From Candidatus Omnitrophota bacterium (GTDB lineage Bacteria; Hinthialibacterota; Hinthialibacteria; Hinthialibacterales; JAKPRU01): a DNA stretch of 64,000 nucleotides. The notes under the pieces were generated by a model. It was not told the origin of the DNA and did no database searches. It saw only the letters and a program-made list of their open reading frames with translations. The stretch's first letter is position 1. Each line of letters starts with the position of its first letter. The stretch spans positions 9,409 through 73,408 of the forward strand of contig JAKQSI010000082.1 of assembly GCA_029570205.1 (NCBI GenBank). Direction: 5' to 3'. A program made the translations under genes and the position numbers. Shown in pieces: positions 1 through 9,459 of the stretch.

Positions 1-18
1 TCTCATATCGGGTCATCG

Positions 19-632
19 ACAGGCAGGGACGCCTGTCCCACCAGTAGGCCAGGCGTCCCTGCCTGTCCCACCAGTAGGCCAGGCGTCCCTGCCTGGCAGC
101 CACCGTAGGCCAGGCGTCCCTGCCTGGCATCTACCCAGTAGGCCAGGCGTCCCTGCCTGGCAGCCACCGTAGGCCAGGCGTCCCTGCCTGGCAGCCACCG
201 TAGGCCAGGCGTCCCTGCCTGGCATCTACCCAGTAGGCCAAGGCGTCCCTGCCTGGCAGCCACCGTAGGCCAGGCGTCCCTGCCTAGCATCTACCCAGTA
301 GGCCAGGCGTCTCTGCCTGGCAGCCACCCGTAGGCCAGGCGTCCCTGCCTGGCAGCCACCAGTAGGCCAGGCGTCCCTGCCTGGCAGCCACCGTAGGCCA
401 GGCGTCCCTGCCTGTCCCACCAGTAGGCCAGGCGTCTCTGCCTGGCAGCTACCAGTAGGCCAGGCGTCTCTGCCTGGCAGCTACCAGTAGGCCAGGCGTC
501 TCTGCCTGGCAGCCACCCAGTAGGCCAGGCGTCTCTGCCTGGCAGCCACCCAGTAGGCCAGGCGTCCCTGCCTGGCAGCCACCCAGTAGGCCAGGCGTCT
601 CTGCCTGGCATCTACGGCGTCCCTGCCTGGCA
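19..632. repeat. Tandem array of ~30-34 bp hairpin repeats (family A)
   Basis: About 18 near-identical direct units run from position 44 to 610, preceded by one inverted copy (19-38) and followed by a partial copy. Each unit reads roughly CAGTAGGCCAGGCGTCCCTG then CCTGGCAGCCAC. Its core is a hairpin with stem GCCAGGC, loop GTCCCT and stem GCCTGGC. Units vary by C/T changes in the loop (GTCCCT or GTCTCT) and by short linker variants (AGCCACC, ATCTACC, TCCCACC). The linkers are repeated rather than unique, so this is not a CRISPR. The array keeps several reading frames open and yields spurious low-complexity proteins. The same unit recurs at 34112-34195, 45390-45629 and 63863-64000. Confidence 0.95.
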
Positions 633-640
633 AAAAAGGG

Positions 641-697
641 AGGCTCGCAATGACATTGTCCTGTCATTTCGACCGAAGGCAGAAATCTCCGCGAGCG
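641..697. repeat. Dispersed repeat, family B (TCGCAATGAC / TCATTTCGACCGAAGG type)
   Basis: Directly after the hairpin array comes CTCGCAATGACATTGTCCTG followed by TCATTTCGACCGAAGGCAGA. This resembles the widespread interspersed bacterial repeats built on GTCATTGCGAGCGAAG and GTCATTTCGACCGAAGG. Related sequence is at 30795-30900, 34021-34090, 48857-49082 and 63812-63845. Its 3' half overlaps the last codons of the YfhO-type gene. Confidence 0.6.
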
Positions 698-3471
698 ATT
701 GAACCTTTCCGACCTGTGAGAGAATTTCTGACCTTTATTGTTGCAGCTGCAATCCCCCCCAGCAAGACGATCCCCGATAGACAGCACGCCAGATAGAAGA
801 TTATGGGCCGATAACGCAGGCGCAGGATTCCCGCCTCACCGTGAATGGGAATCGCCATGAATGCGTGGTCCGCCCGCAGAACGGGCACGGACCCACCGTT
901 CATTTCGGCACGCCACCAGGGACTATAGCCCTCAGTCACAATAAGAAATCCCTCGGTATTCGGCGAGATCTGGAAGAGGATTTCATCGGAGGAAGGGCGT
1001 TCGATGGTGATGGAGATTGCCTCCTCCCGGTTAGAGACCATGCAGTCTGAAGGAGGGAATTGGTCAAACAGGACTGTTTCGCGCAGGTTGATCTGACCGG
1101 AGATCATGATCTCGATTCGTTCGGTTGCGTCAGAAATCAATTCCCAATGCGTTGCGATCCAGGCGGGTGGGAATGCCGTGGGATTCTCAAAGACCTCGAC
1201 ACCGTTATTCTCAAATATGCGCGGATAAATCTCCCGCTCGGTATCGGTCAGCATCATCTCTATCGGCGACCACTCACCACGGGGCGCGTCGCAACGAAAG
1301 GCAACGGAGGTCGCCTCGATGGGCGGATCGACTGCCCATCGCGCCCAATAACTCACCGCCGGGCGATATCCCCGGATATACGGCACGGGCCACCAGTGAA
1401 AGACCTGCGCCTGTCGAAATCCGCGCGCGTCCTCCGGCAGAAAGTCGGCAAGGTCACTACCGTAGCGCACCGGAAATTCCCGGAACTCGCCGGACACATT
1501 GCGAATTTCAATCGTGCCGATAACTGTGTCATCCGGCAATCCAGACATGTCCCTGCACGTGTGCCGGATGAACAGGCGATCGGTTCGTATCGGATCGGAC
1601 AGGGATAATGCCTTCCGTTCGCCGGATTTGAGAATCACTTGGGGGAGTTTGCACAAACGATCCGCAGGATTACCGATGATCGTCTCTACACCCAGAAAAT
1701 CAATCAATCGCGGCGGGGCGGTCTCCAACTGAACATTGCGGAGAGCATTGGAGGCGCGCGATTGGCCTGCCCATGCTCGAATCAGTTCTCCATACTGTCT
1801 CGGATAGACCGGCTCGTAGCCCTGGATTTCCCGCAGACGAAAGATTTCCGGAAATCGGTGTGCCAAATGCGGAGCATTCCACGCGCAACGCACATCGCCC
1901 GAATCGGAAATGGCTTTCGAATGTCCCAGTACCCTTCCCTGCTGCACACGATAACGTTCCTGGACCCATCGAACCGCAGGCGGCGGGTCGAAAAAATTCG
2001 GCGATGTGTATTCAACAAAAAAGCGCGGAGTTACATAGAACATCTGGACCAACATCAATACGGCGATCCCCGCCAGGTGAGGCGCATATCCCCACGCCCG
2101 GTGAGCAGGCAACCATAACACCAGCGCTGTGAGAGACACACCGAAGAGCGCCAAGGCAATCATCAGTTCCATGTCCGGCACGGCGTTCGCATCGAAGGTT
2201 GCGGTAAAAGCCGGATTTCTTAGAGAAAGAAGCCAGAGCGAATGTTTGAACGCGAGATGCACAAGTAATGCAAAACAACCCACTATGCAAAGCACAAACG
2301 CCGGCAGGAACCATTTGCGTAAAACGCCGGCACGCAAAATGCGCTCTGCGCCGAAAGCGATCAGAACTGGAATCGACCAGGCCGCCATCAAAAGCGCGCG
2401 GTTGGGCAGGTTGAGGTACGCGGCCCCCGGAACGAAACGATGGAACAGCGGGTAGACCGGTGTATTCGGCCCCAATGCAAACAGGAATCCGACCGCAGTG
2501 GCTGTCAGCAAGGCCCATGTTTCACGCCGTCCTTTTCGCGCGACGACGCCGAAACCGGCAAGAATCAGGCCCGTGATGCTGAAGAACAGCGTGCCTTCCC
2601 ACGGGTCCAGACGGGTTACCTTGGGTTGGGTCAGGCCGCAGAGCAAAACGCCGGGAAAATCGCGCAATGCGAGCGCGCCCTGGTAAGCCTCTTCAGGGCC
2701 GAGCGGCGCACGATTCGAACGTGAGAGGTACTCGGCGGCGGGCATCCAGGACCATGCGGAAAGACCGGCAGCAACGACAATGATAATCAGCGCGTACTGC
2801 GCCGTTTGGCGATCAATATGGAAACGACGTATCCACGCCCAGAAAAACAAACAAAGCATGGCGGAATAAATGACGGGGTGCGGCGCACCGGCTCCCACAA
2901 TCAGCGCACCAAACACACCCGCGAGGATCACCCAGCACAGGGAGTTACGCTCCAATCCGTTGAGAAATGCAAGCAGGAGAAACGGAATCCAGGCATTGCC
3001 CTCCATGTTGCCGAGATTAACCGCCTTGCACCACCAGAACGAACCGCCCGCACACCCCAGAGCGCCCACGAATGAGGCAAGAACGCCACAATCGAGGAAA
3101 CGACAAAGAAAATAAACGCCGATCACTCCCGCTGCCAAATGCCCGATCAGCAAAACCGCGTATGCTCGCGGCGCAGGCAGGAAACTCAATAGGATGTTTG
3201 GCGGATACAACAGCTGCGATTGGGGATTGCCATCTCTGGGAAATCCGCAAAAAAGGTAGGGGTCCCATAGTCCGACGAACGGGTCCTGAGAGATTGCCCG
3301 CAAGGGATAGAAGAAAAGCAGGGTATCTTCATCGAGAGGCAGACGCCCTTCAAACGCAATCGGCGAATGAAGCCCCATCACCACACATAACAATAGAAAC
3401 ACCGCCAACAGGTCGGGTCGGCGAAGAATAGAAGGCGTGTCGCACCAATTCAATGGGGCCATCGCATGCAT
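664..3471 (-). CDS. YfhO-family polytopic membrane protein
   Basis: This is a large membrane protein of about 935 residues. The N-terminal 500 or so residues hold many hydrophobic segments, starting with DLLAVFLLLCVVMGL, and an early acidic loop of the kind seen in lipid-linked-sugar glycosyltransferases (EGRLPLDEDTLLFFYP). A soluble C-terminal region follows, then a final helix pair (FYLACCLSGIVLLGG). The overall architecture, and the late motif EGYSPWWRAEMNG next to VPVLRADHAFMAIPI, match the YfhO family, which adds sugars to cell-surface polymers. The start is uncertain: M at 3471 or 3462 is preferred because the longer reading frame begins inside a perfect palindrome. There is no clear ribosome-binding site. 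The substrate cannot be told. Confidence 0.8.
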   Translation of the reverse strand: MHAMAPLNWCDTPSILRRPDLLAVFLLLCVVMGLHSPIAFEGRLPLDEDTLLFFYPLRAISQDPFVGLWDPYLFCGFPRDGNPQSQLLYPPNILLSFLPAPRAYAVLLIGHLAAGVIGVYFLCRFLDCGVLASFVGALGCAGGSFWWCKAVNLGNMEGNAWIPFLLLAFLNGLERNSLCWVILAGVFGALIVGAGAPHPVIYSAMLCLFFWAWIRRFHIDRQTAQYALIIIVVAAGLSAWSWMPAAEYLSRSNRAPLGPEEAYQGALALRDFPGVLLCGLTQPKVTRLDPWEGTLFFSITGLILAGFGVVARKGRRETWALLTATAVGFLFALGPNTPVYPLFHRFVPGAAYLNLPNRALLMAAWSIPVLIAFGAERILRAGVLRKWFLPAFVLCIVGCFALLVHLAFKHSLWLLSLRNPAFTATFDANAVPDMELMIALALFGVSLTALVLWLPAHRAWGYAPHLAGIAVLMLVQMFYVTPRFFVEYTSPNFFDPPPAVRWVQERYRVQQGRVLGHSKAISDSGDVRCAWNAPHLAHRFPEIFRLREIQGYEPVYPRQYGELIRAWAGQSRASNALRNVQLETAPPRLIDFLGVETIIGNPADRLCKLPQVILKSGERKALSLSDPIRTDRLFIRHTCRDMSGLPDDTVIGTIEIRNVSGEFREFPVRYGSDLADFLPEDARGFRQAQVFHWWPVPYIRGYRPAVSYWARWAVDPPIEATSVAFRCDAPRGEWSPIEMMLTDTEREIYPRIFENNGVEVFENPTAFPPAWIATHWELISDATERIEIMISGQINLRETVLFDQFPPSDCMVSNREEAISITIERPSSDEILFQISPNTEGFLIVTEGYSPWWRAEMNGGSVPVLRADHAFMAIPIHGEAGILRLRYRPIIFYLACCLSGIVLLGGIAAATIKVRNSLTGRKGSIARGDFCLRSK

Positions 3472-3521
3472 GAGGGAATGAGAACAGAATGGACAGGGGA
3501 AGGGCAAGGGTTGGATAGGAA

Positions 3522-3549
3522 GCAGGGGCACGTTGCAACGTGCCCCTGC
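3522..3549. repeat. Perfect 28-bp palindrome
   Basis: The half-sites GCAGGGGCACGTTG and CAACGTGCCCCTGC form a perfect inverted repeat with no spacer, between the zinc-ribbon gene and the YfhO-type gene, both on the minus strand. There is no T-tract on either side, so it is not a convincing rho-independent terminator. It resembles dispersed GGGGCACG/CGTGCCCC palindromes in other bacterial genomes. Only one copy is in this window. Confidence 0.85.
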
Positions 3550-3578
3550 GATAAAACAAATTGGGAGAACAAGGAAAT

Positions 3579-3785
3579 CTATTCCATCCAGTCGGCGGTC
3601 GTAAGCTGGGGTTGAAGGTCATTCACGGAATCACGGACACGAAAAGGAACATACCCGCACAAGAAACACTTATCGGTCGCCTCCAATTCGCGTGTGCCAT
3701 CTTCCCCATCGACAGAGAAAGAGTGATAGGCGGTGGAAACAATCGCCCCGCATTGCGCGCATCGATAATAAGATATTTGTGACAT
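3579..3785 (-). CDS. Small zinc-ribbon protein
   Basis: This 68-residue protein carries two CxxC pairs: CAQC at residues 9-12 and CFLC at about 40-43. That is the spacing of a single treble-clef or zinc-ribbon fold. The start ATG at 3785 is preceded by TTAAGGGATC, a usable ribosome-binding site. I do not recognise a specific family. Small proteins of this kind are often nucleic-acid or protein-interaction adaptors. It is followed by the 28-bp palindrome and then the YfhO-type gene on the same strand, so the two may be cotranscribed. The Cys pattern makes a real gene likely, but the function is unknown. Confidence 0.6.
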   Translation of the reverse strand: MSQISYYRCAQCGAIVSTAYHSFSVDGEDGTRELEATDKCFLCGYVPFRVRDSVNDLQPQLTTADWME

Positions 3786-3954
3786 GATCCCTTAACCTCA
3801 ATGCACTGATTTCCATTCATTTCAAATGGCTTTCGCGAGCGAAACGACCTATCGCTTTCACTTCTTCGCTACACCATCATTATACCTATAAAAAGCCTTC
3901 AAGGGAAGCGCTTTGATGAAAATTGTTCACCGGGGCGCAATCCCTTTGTTTCAT

Positions 3955-3983
3955 TTGACTTGCAGTTTGTGGCGCGGTATATC
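3955..3983 (+). promoter_or_regulatory. Candidate sigma-70 promoter for the radical SAM gene
   Basis: TTGACT (3955-3960), 17-bp spacer, TATATC (3978-3983). Predicted transcription start is near 3990, leaving a leader of about 100 nt. The leader contains a direct repeat TGCAGATAT at 4019-4027 and 4037-4045. Apart from this promoter and that repeat, I see nothing else in the gene-free stretch 3786-4093. Confidence 0.5.
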
Positions 3984-4093
3984 TGGTTTTGACAAGAGAT
4001 TGAGAGGCCGATGACAAGTGCAGATATGACACGTTCTGCAGATATCATCCGGCAGAAAAACATTCCGCGACAATCTCATCATTGAGCGGTTCC

Positions 4094-5569
4094 ATGCACC
4101 TGACATTGATCAATGGTCCGTGGTTTTTCGGCAAGCGCCTGGAATTCCTTTCGCAGAATCTTGGCCTGGCCTGCCTGGCGGCCTGTCTGCGTGAGGCGGG
4201 TCACGAGGTAACAATTCTGGATGCGGTGGCCGAGGCGCCGACCAAAAGAATCCGCGTTCCGTTGAAATATCAAACGGTCTATCGCTGGGGACTGGATTAT
4301 CTTGAAATTGTTCAACGGATTCCGGCGCACACAAAAGCGATCGGAATCACGGTTCCGTTCACAAACAACCGTATCATCGCACGGGAATTATCCTCGGCGA
4401 TCAAGAATCGTTTCCCCGATATCCCGCTTCTTCTGGGCGGAGTGTTTCCCTCCACGCAACCGGCGGATGCCCTTTTCCCAACTGTGGATTATGTAATTCG
4501 CGGCGAAGGGGAACATGCCATTGTGGCATTCGCCGACGGAGTTTCTCCCGAAAAGATTCCAGGATTTGTTTTTCGAAGGGACGGGGAGATTGTGGAGACC
4601 GGCCCGGTCGCATTCGAACGGAATCCCGATCGGTTCCCCTTTCCGGCGCGGGATTTGTTGCCCATGGAGACTTATGTGCGGCATTCGCCTCGCGGGCTGA
4701 TCGGCAGACGTTCGGCCTCGCTGATCTCATCGCGGGGATGTCCGTTTCAATGCAATTATTGCTCGGTGCATCCGGTCGCGGGGCGATTGTGGCGGCCGCG
4801 TGCGCCGGAACGGGTGCTTCAGGAAATCGACCAACTGATCGAGCAATGGCACATCAATCATCTTGAATTTGAAGACGACAACATGACCATTGACCTGGAT
4901 CGTGTCAAAACCATCCTGAACGGGTTGATTGAACGTAAAAAGAAAGGGATCCCGCTCACGTGGGAGAATCCCAACGGGATTCGAACCGAGACGCTGGATG
5001 AGGAATTTGTGGCAATGTGCCCCCCATCCGGTAATCGAACGCTGTACCTTCCGGTGGAGCACGGCAGCCGGGAAATGCTGAAAAAGATGAACAAAATGCA
5101 AAACCTGCAGGCGGTGGAACGTGTGATCGGCTGGTGCGGGAAGCACGGTGTTCGCACGGTGATCTTTTTCATCGTCGGATATCCCGGCGAAACGGACGCC
5201 CTCTGGCGTGAGGGATGGGAATACGCGCGAAAACTTCGGCGACTTGGTGCGACGCGTTTTGAGGTGTTCATCGCAAAACCGTATCCCGGAACTCCTATGT
5301 ATGAGGAATGCAGGGCCAGGAATTACCTCATCCATCCCGATGGGGAGAACGTGGTGTATGACATGGATTTTGCGGGAGTGCGGACTCCGGAGTTTACCGA
5401 ATGGGAAGTCCTGCGCAGACGGCGGGTGATGAAATGGGATCTCAATCCGAAGTCCGCGACTCTCAAGTCAGCGATCTCCGGTATCCTTCCCGCCTGTCTG
5501 TTTCAACGGCTGAAGGCCATTCAGGAACATTGGATAGGACCGAAGGGTGAATTAAGAATTAAAGATTGA
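4094..5569 (+). CDS. B12-binding-domain radical SAM protein
   Basis: The protein has 491 residues. An N-terminal cobalamin-binding-like domain (about 1-155) has the pattern of class B radical SAM enzymes: an NGPW opening, an LxxAGHEVTILD strand, then LLLGGVFPS and VDYVIRGEGEHA. The radical SAM core follows, with the 4Fe-4S cluster motif CPFQCNYC (Cys 216, 220 and 223 from this start) after SASLISSRG. Later motifs LEFEDDNMT, LPVEHGSREML and FIVGYPGET are typical of the family. Such enzymes methylate or rearrange unactivated carbons using SAM and often a corrinoid. The substrate is not predictable here. An upstream in-frame TTG at 4082 is possible, but ATG 4094 aligns better with the family N-terminus. 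It appears monocistronic. Confidence 0.85.
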   Translation: MHLTLINGPWFFGKRLEFLSQNLGLACLAACLREAGHEVTILDAVAEAPTKRIRVPLKYQTVYRWGLDYLEIVQRIPAHTKAIGITVPFTNNRIIARELSSAIKNRFPDIPLLLGGVFPSTQPADALFPTVDYVIRGEGEHAIVAFADGVSPEKIPGFVFRRDGEIVETGPVAFERNPDRFPFPARDLLPMETYVRHSPRGLIGRRSASLISSRGCPFQCNYCSVHPVAGRLWRPRAPERVLQEIDQLIEQWHINHLEFEDDNMTIDLDRVKTILNGLIERKKKGIPLTWENPNGIRTETLDEEFVAMCPPSGNRTLYLPVEHGSREMLKKMNKMQNLQAVERVIGWCGKHGVRTVIFFIVGYPGETDALWREGWEYARKLRRLGATRFEVFIAKPYPGTPMYEECRARNYLIHPDGENVVYDMDFAGVRTPEFTEWEVLRRRRVMKWDLNPKSATLKSAISGILPACLFQRLKAIQEHWIGPKGELRIKD

Positions 5570-5663
5570 AGAATAAGGGGAGAGAACGGAAAAAAAGAGG
5601 GGTGGGTTGGAGGAAAAGAAGTGGAATACGATTTGTGTCGAAAAAGGCGTAGAATGTTTCTGC

Positions 5664-5692
5664 TTGACACGAAATCAGGGAGTAATTAGACT
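5664..5692 (+). promoter_or_regulatory. Candidate sigma-70 promoter for the phoH operon
   Basis: TTGACA (5664-5669), 17-bp spacer, TAGACT (5687-5692). It lies about 170 bp upstream of phoH, the only gene start downstream on this strand. The rest of 5570-5861 shows no gene. Confidence 0.5.
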
Positions 5693-5861
5693 TATTATGA
5701 AGGAGAAGATCATTGGAAACTGATAGTTTGCCGGAAACATCTGGAATGGACTTGTTTGCAGGCCCGGATGCCTGTTCCGTTCCAAATTCACATCCCGCAC
5801 GCCGTAAATCAATAGAAAAAAGCATTTTAACCGTTGCGAAGGCGGGCGGATCAACTGCCCG

Positions 5862-6896
5862 ATGAGTATAGAACCCACCACTGAAACTTCGTACACCTTC
5901 AAACTGCTGAACGCACAAGAGGCATTGAGCCTGTTCGGGCGCCAGGATCAGCATTTGCGGATGATCCAGGAACGTTTTGCGGCAAACATTGTGGCGCGGG
6001 GGGACGAGATCAAGATTACGGGAGTCGCCGGGGATGTCGCGCGTGTCGTGGACCTGTTCGACCAGCTGCTGGTGTTGTTACGCCGAGGAGAGAAAATTCG
6101 TCGGCAAGAGATCCAGTATGCATTGGACATGCAGAGCGAACCGGGGAAACCGGCCATTTCGGATTACATTGGGAAATCGCCGCTCGCTTTGCGCGCGAAA
6201 CGAGGAACCATCAAGGCAAAGACTATCAACCAGCATCGCTACATGGAGGCGATTGCGAATAACGACATTGTATTCTGTATCGGCCCGGCGGGAACCGGTA
6301 AAACCTATCTGGCGGTAGCGGCGGCAGTTGCCGCCCTGGAGCGGCGGGAAGTGCGGCGGATCATCTTGACGCGCCCCGCTGTCGAAGCCGGAGAGTCGCT
6401 CGGTTTCCTTCCAGGAGACTTGCAAGCCAAAGTCGATCCGTATCTCAGACCGCTCTACGATGCCTTGTATGACATGCTGGACGCCGAAACGGTCCGCCGG
6501 TATGTCGACCAGAGAATTGTTGAAATCGCTCCGTTGGCCTACATGCGCGGTCGCACCCTCAATAGTTCCTTCGTGATCCTGGATGAGGGCCAGAATACCA
6601 CATCCGAACAGATGAAGATGTTTGTGACTCGCCTGGGAATGCAATCCAAAGCGATTATTACGGGCGATATTACTCAGATCGACTTGCCTTTAAACCGGAG
6701 GAGCGGGCTGGTGGAGGTGTGTGGTATCCTGGAGGGCATTCAAGGCATTTCCTTTGTATACTTCTCCCATCAAGACGTCGTCCGGCACCCGCTGGTTCAG
6801 CAGATCGTGGCGGCATACGGGCGGTATACGGCTGCAAAGGAGAATGGCGACAGGAACGGCGGACAAGTCCGGGTGGAAGCGGAAAGGAACGATTGA
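5862..6896 (+). CDS. phoH: PhoH-family ATPase
   Basis: This 344-residue protein has the standard PhoH layout. An N-terminal domain of about 110 residues is followed by a P-loop ATPase core with Walker A GPAGTGKT at 141-148, the signature ILTRPAVEAGESLGFLPGD, and Walker B FVILDEGQN at about 237-245. The NTP-binding and RNA-associated role is family knowledge. In many bacteria this gene stands just upstream of the yqfF/pgpH gene and ybeY, exactly as here. Its stop codon shares its A with the ATG of the next gene, so translation is probably coupled. ATG 5862 has no strong ribosome-binding site, but the length fits the family. Confidence 0.93.
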   Translation: MSIEPTTETSYTFKLLNAQEALSLFGRQDQHLRMIQERFAANIVARGDEIKITGVAGDVARVVDLFDQLLVLLRRGEKIRRQEIQYALDMQSEPGKPAISDYIGKSPLALRAKRGTIKAKTINQHRYMEAIANNDIVFCIGPAGTGKTYLAVAAAVAALERREVRRIILTRPAVEAGESLGFLPGDLQAKVDPYLRPLYDALYDMLDAETVRRYVDQRIVEIAPLAYMRGRTLNSSFVILDEGQNTTSEQMKMFVTRLGMQSKAIITGDITQIDLPLNRRSGLVEVCGILEGIQGISFVYFSHQDVVRHPLVQQIVAAYGRYTAAKENGDRNGGQVRVEAERND

Positions 6897-9352
6897 TGCG
6901 CTGGCCGGGTATACCGCACCTGCGTAAATGGACCCGCAGCACAAGAAATGGAAACGGGGGCGGTATCGTTCTGCGGTTCCGGGAAATTCGCGCCTTTTTC
7001 ACAAAGCAATCGCTTCGGTTTCTGCGCGGCTGCATTGTGCTCGCGATGATGATCTGCCTGTTTCTGCTGGCTCGTCCCTCCGGGTCCAGCTATCTCCGAG
7101 GGCTGAAAGAAGGGGATATCCCCAGCCGTCCCATTAAGGCCGCGTTCGCCTTCGAATACGAAGACAAAGACGAAACGGAAAAGAGGCGCGCGGAAGCCGC
7201 CGCTCAAGTCCGACCGGTTTACCGGATTGCCGATGATGTCATCCGTGGGACCTCTGCAACGTACGTTGCCCTGGTGGCACGACTGAAGGAACTCGACGAG
7301 CAGCCGATCGACGTCGGTTCGCTTCAGAAATGGGTCGCCTCTGTTGAGCAGGACCTGCATATTCAACTTGACAACAAACTATATGGAAATCTGCCGGCCA
7401 CTGCGGGATTGTCTGCCGGTCCGTCGGGAACCTGGGCCGCGCTCCTGGAGTATCGAAAATATGAAAGTTTCTGGTCGGCGCTGGGAAGAATTATCGATAA
7501 ACAACTGACAGAGGGAATTGTCGATGACCGGGCGCCGATCGACCTGTCCCGTGCAAAAGCGGACTTGGCGACAGAGAAAAACCTCCACATGGGCATCATT
7601 CTGAGATCAGTGGACGGAGAGGAGTTCCTGCAAACCAACACAGACTCCTTATTGACTCTGCAAGAGTTCTACAGCCTCGCCGAAGAGACTCTTCGGAAAG
7701 AATTTCCCGGCGAGCAGCTGGAGATTCTGCGAAGGCTGGGACGGGATATTCTCGAAGCGATCGTAACCGCTCCGACATTGATTTATCTGCGAGAGGACAC
7801 AGAGAAACGGAAAGAGCAGGCACGGGCCGAAGTCGCGCCGGTCATGGTTCCGATCAAGGAGGGGATGCTTCTTGTCGCCGAAGGAGAGCAAATCTCGGCG
7901 AGACAGGTGATGATTCTGCAGGCTTACCAGCAACTGTTGGGCCTGTCGTGGGTTTCCGAGATCGGGTTGTTTATTCTGGCGCTGGGCACCAGCCTGATTA
8001 TTCTGGCTTACCTGCGTCGCTATCACCGTCCCCTGTCGAGAAATCCGCGGCAGATGGCCGTCATTTTGTTGATTTTTGTCCTGGCGCTGACCTTGGCGCG
8101 AATCGCGTCCTACCTGGCGCGTTTGACACCCGATCTGGAAGACGTGGGGTTTGCCGTGCCGATCGGCGCATTGGGTGTGCTGATCGCGCTATTGGCAAGC
8201 GGTCGCCTGGCGGCGTTCCTTGTTGCGATGGGATCGGTTTATGCCGGTTTGATCTACGGCGCGGATTCGATGGAATACGATCTGCGTTTCACCATGGTCG
8301 GGGCCTGGTCCGGATTTGCGGCAATTATGGCCGTCCACGGGATTCGTCAGCGCAGCGATCTGTATCGCGCAGGGTTCCTCGTGGCAATCACGTCCGTGCT
8401 GATAATCCTGGCCCTGAATGTGCTGGATATCCAGGATTTCGACCATCTGAGCCGCGAGATGGACCGGATGAAATGGACCCTGCAATGGGGACTGGTAAAC
8501 GGCGCGCTGGTGTTCATGCTCTCCATTGCCACCCTGCCGCTGTTCGAAGACATGCTGGGAGTCACGACAGACATCAAACTTCTGGAACTGGGCCAGAAAA
8601 CCCCCCTCTTGCAGAGACTGGAAAAAGAGGCTCCGGGAACATACCAGCACACGATGACGGTTTCCACATTGGCGGAATCGGCCGCCGAAGCCATCGGAGC
8701 GAACGCGCTGCTCACACGAGTGGGGGCCTACTATCATGACATTGGAAAGATAATCAAACCGACCTATTTCACCGAGAACCAGCAGACCGCTGCCGACAAG
8801 GCCCGTCATGCGAAACTCCGGCCGCAGATGAGTGTGCTGGTCATACGGAACCACGTCAAATACGGCCTGGAACTGGCCAGGGAATACAAACTGCCGAAAG
8901 TCATCCAGGACTTCATTCCGGAGCATCACGGGACTACGCTGATTGCCTATTTCTACAATCAGGTTCTGGCCGCACAACCGTCAGAAGCCGTCCGCGAAGA
9001 AGATTTTCGATATCCGGGACCGAAACCAAGAAGCAAAGAGACCGCCATTGTCATGCTGGCCGACAGCATCGAAGCAGTTTCGCGAACTCTCTCGGAGCCG
9101 AACGAAGGACAAATCCGAGCCACCGTCCAAAAAATTGTCAACGACCGATTTTTCGACGGCCAGTTCGATGAGTGCAAGCTGACGCTGGCGGACCTCCGCA
9201 AATTGGTGGATTCGTTCTCCGAAAGCCTGACACACATGTTGCACCAGCGGATCAAGTATCCTCCCCGCCCACCTAAGAAAGGAGGACCGGTAGACCCCGA
9301 TGCGGAAGAGGATACCCCGCTTTCCCGAGCGCCGAGGCTGGGGGTGGCATAA
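6896..9352 (+). CDS. pgpH: 7TMR-HD phosphohydrolase (PgpH/YqfF family)
   Basis: The protein has 818 residues. A first membrane helix (FLRGCIVLAMMICLFLLA) precedes a large extracytoplasmic domain (7TMR-HDED type). Seven or so membrane helices follow, from about residue 345 to 545. A C-terminal cytoplasmic HD domain has the first metal-binding His at about 585 (TYQHTM) and the HD pair at 614-615 (YYHDIGKI). Family members such as Listeria PgpH degrade cyclic di-AMP. Whether this organism uses c-di-AMP is not shown here. The start ATG overlaps the phoH stop by one base (TGATG), so a longer in-frame extension back to 6719 is rejected. It sits between phoH and ybeY as in many Firmicutes and other phyla. 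Confidence 0.93.
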   Translation: MRWPGIPHLRKWTRSTRNGNGGGIVLRFREIRAFFTKQSLRFLRGCIVLAMMICLFLLARPSGSSYLRGLKEGDIPSRPIKAAFAFEYEDKDETEKRRAEAAAQVRPVYRIADDVIRGTSATYVALVARLKELDEQPIDVGSLQKWVASVEQDLHIQLDNKLYGNLPATAGLSAGPSGTWAALLEYRKYESFWSALGRIIDKQLTEGIVDDRAPIDLSRAKADLATEKNLHMGIILRSVDGEEFLQTNTDSLLTLQEFYSLAEETLRKEFPGEQLEILRRLGRDILEAIVTAPTLIYLREDTEKRKEQARAEVAPVMVPIKEGMLLVAEGEQISARQVMILQAYQQLLGLSWVSEIGLFILALGTSLIILAYLRRYHRPLSRNPRQMAVILLIFVLALTLARIASYLARLTPDLEDVGFAVPIGALGVLIALLASGRLAAFLVAMGSVYAGLIYGADSMEYDLRFTMVGAWSGFAAIMAVHGIRQRSDLYRAGFLVAITSVLIILALNVLDIQDFDHLSREMDRMKWTLQWGLVNGALVFMLSIATLPLFEDMLGVTTDIKLLELGQKTPLLQRLEKEAPGTYQHTMTVSTLAESAAEAIGANALLTRVGAYYHDIGKIIKPTYFTENQQTAADKARHAKLRPQMSVLVIRNHVKYGLELAREYKLPKVIQDFIPEHHGTTLIAYFYNQVLAAQPSEAVREEDFRYPGPKPRSKETAIVMLADSIEAVSRTLSEPNEGQIRATVQKIVNDRFFDGQFDECKLTLADLRKLVDSFSESLTHMLHQRIKYPPRPPKKGGPVDPDAEEDTPLSRAPRLGVA

Positions 9353-9459
9353 AAATTAAACCGCTTTGTGTTTCCCCCAATTTCGGAAAAGAAGGTCTCG
9401 GGATCACTCGAAAGTTCTGAGACAGTTACAGAAAAATAAGCCTGAGCATCGGACAATCT

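Noticed and set aside
19-632. CRISPR array
   Set aside because: The linkers between units are themselves a few repeated variants and only about 10 bases long, not unique spacers. No cas gene is in the window.
1-640. Proteins read through the hairpin arrays (GRDAWPT, QAGTPG and VGQASLP peptides)
   Set aside because: They are frame-open by-products of a repeat whose unit lacks stop codons. There are no start signals or other protein features, and the same DNA is open on both strands.
6719-6895. 59-codon N-terminal extension of the HD phosphohydrolase
   Set aside because: It overlaps phoH. The ATG at 6896, coupled to the phoH stop, gives the family N-terminus.
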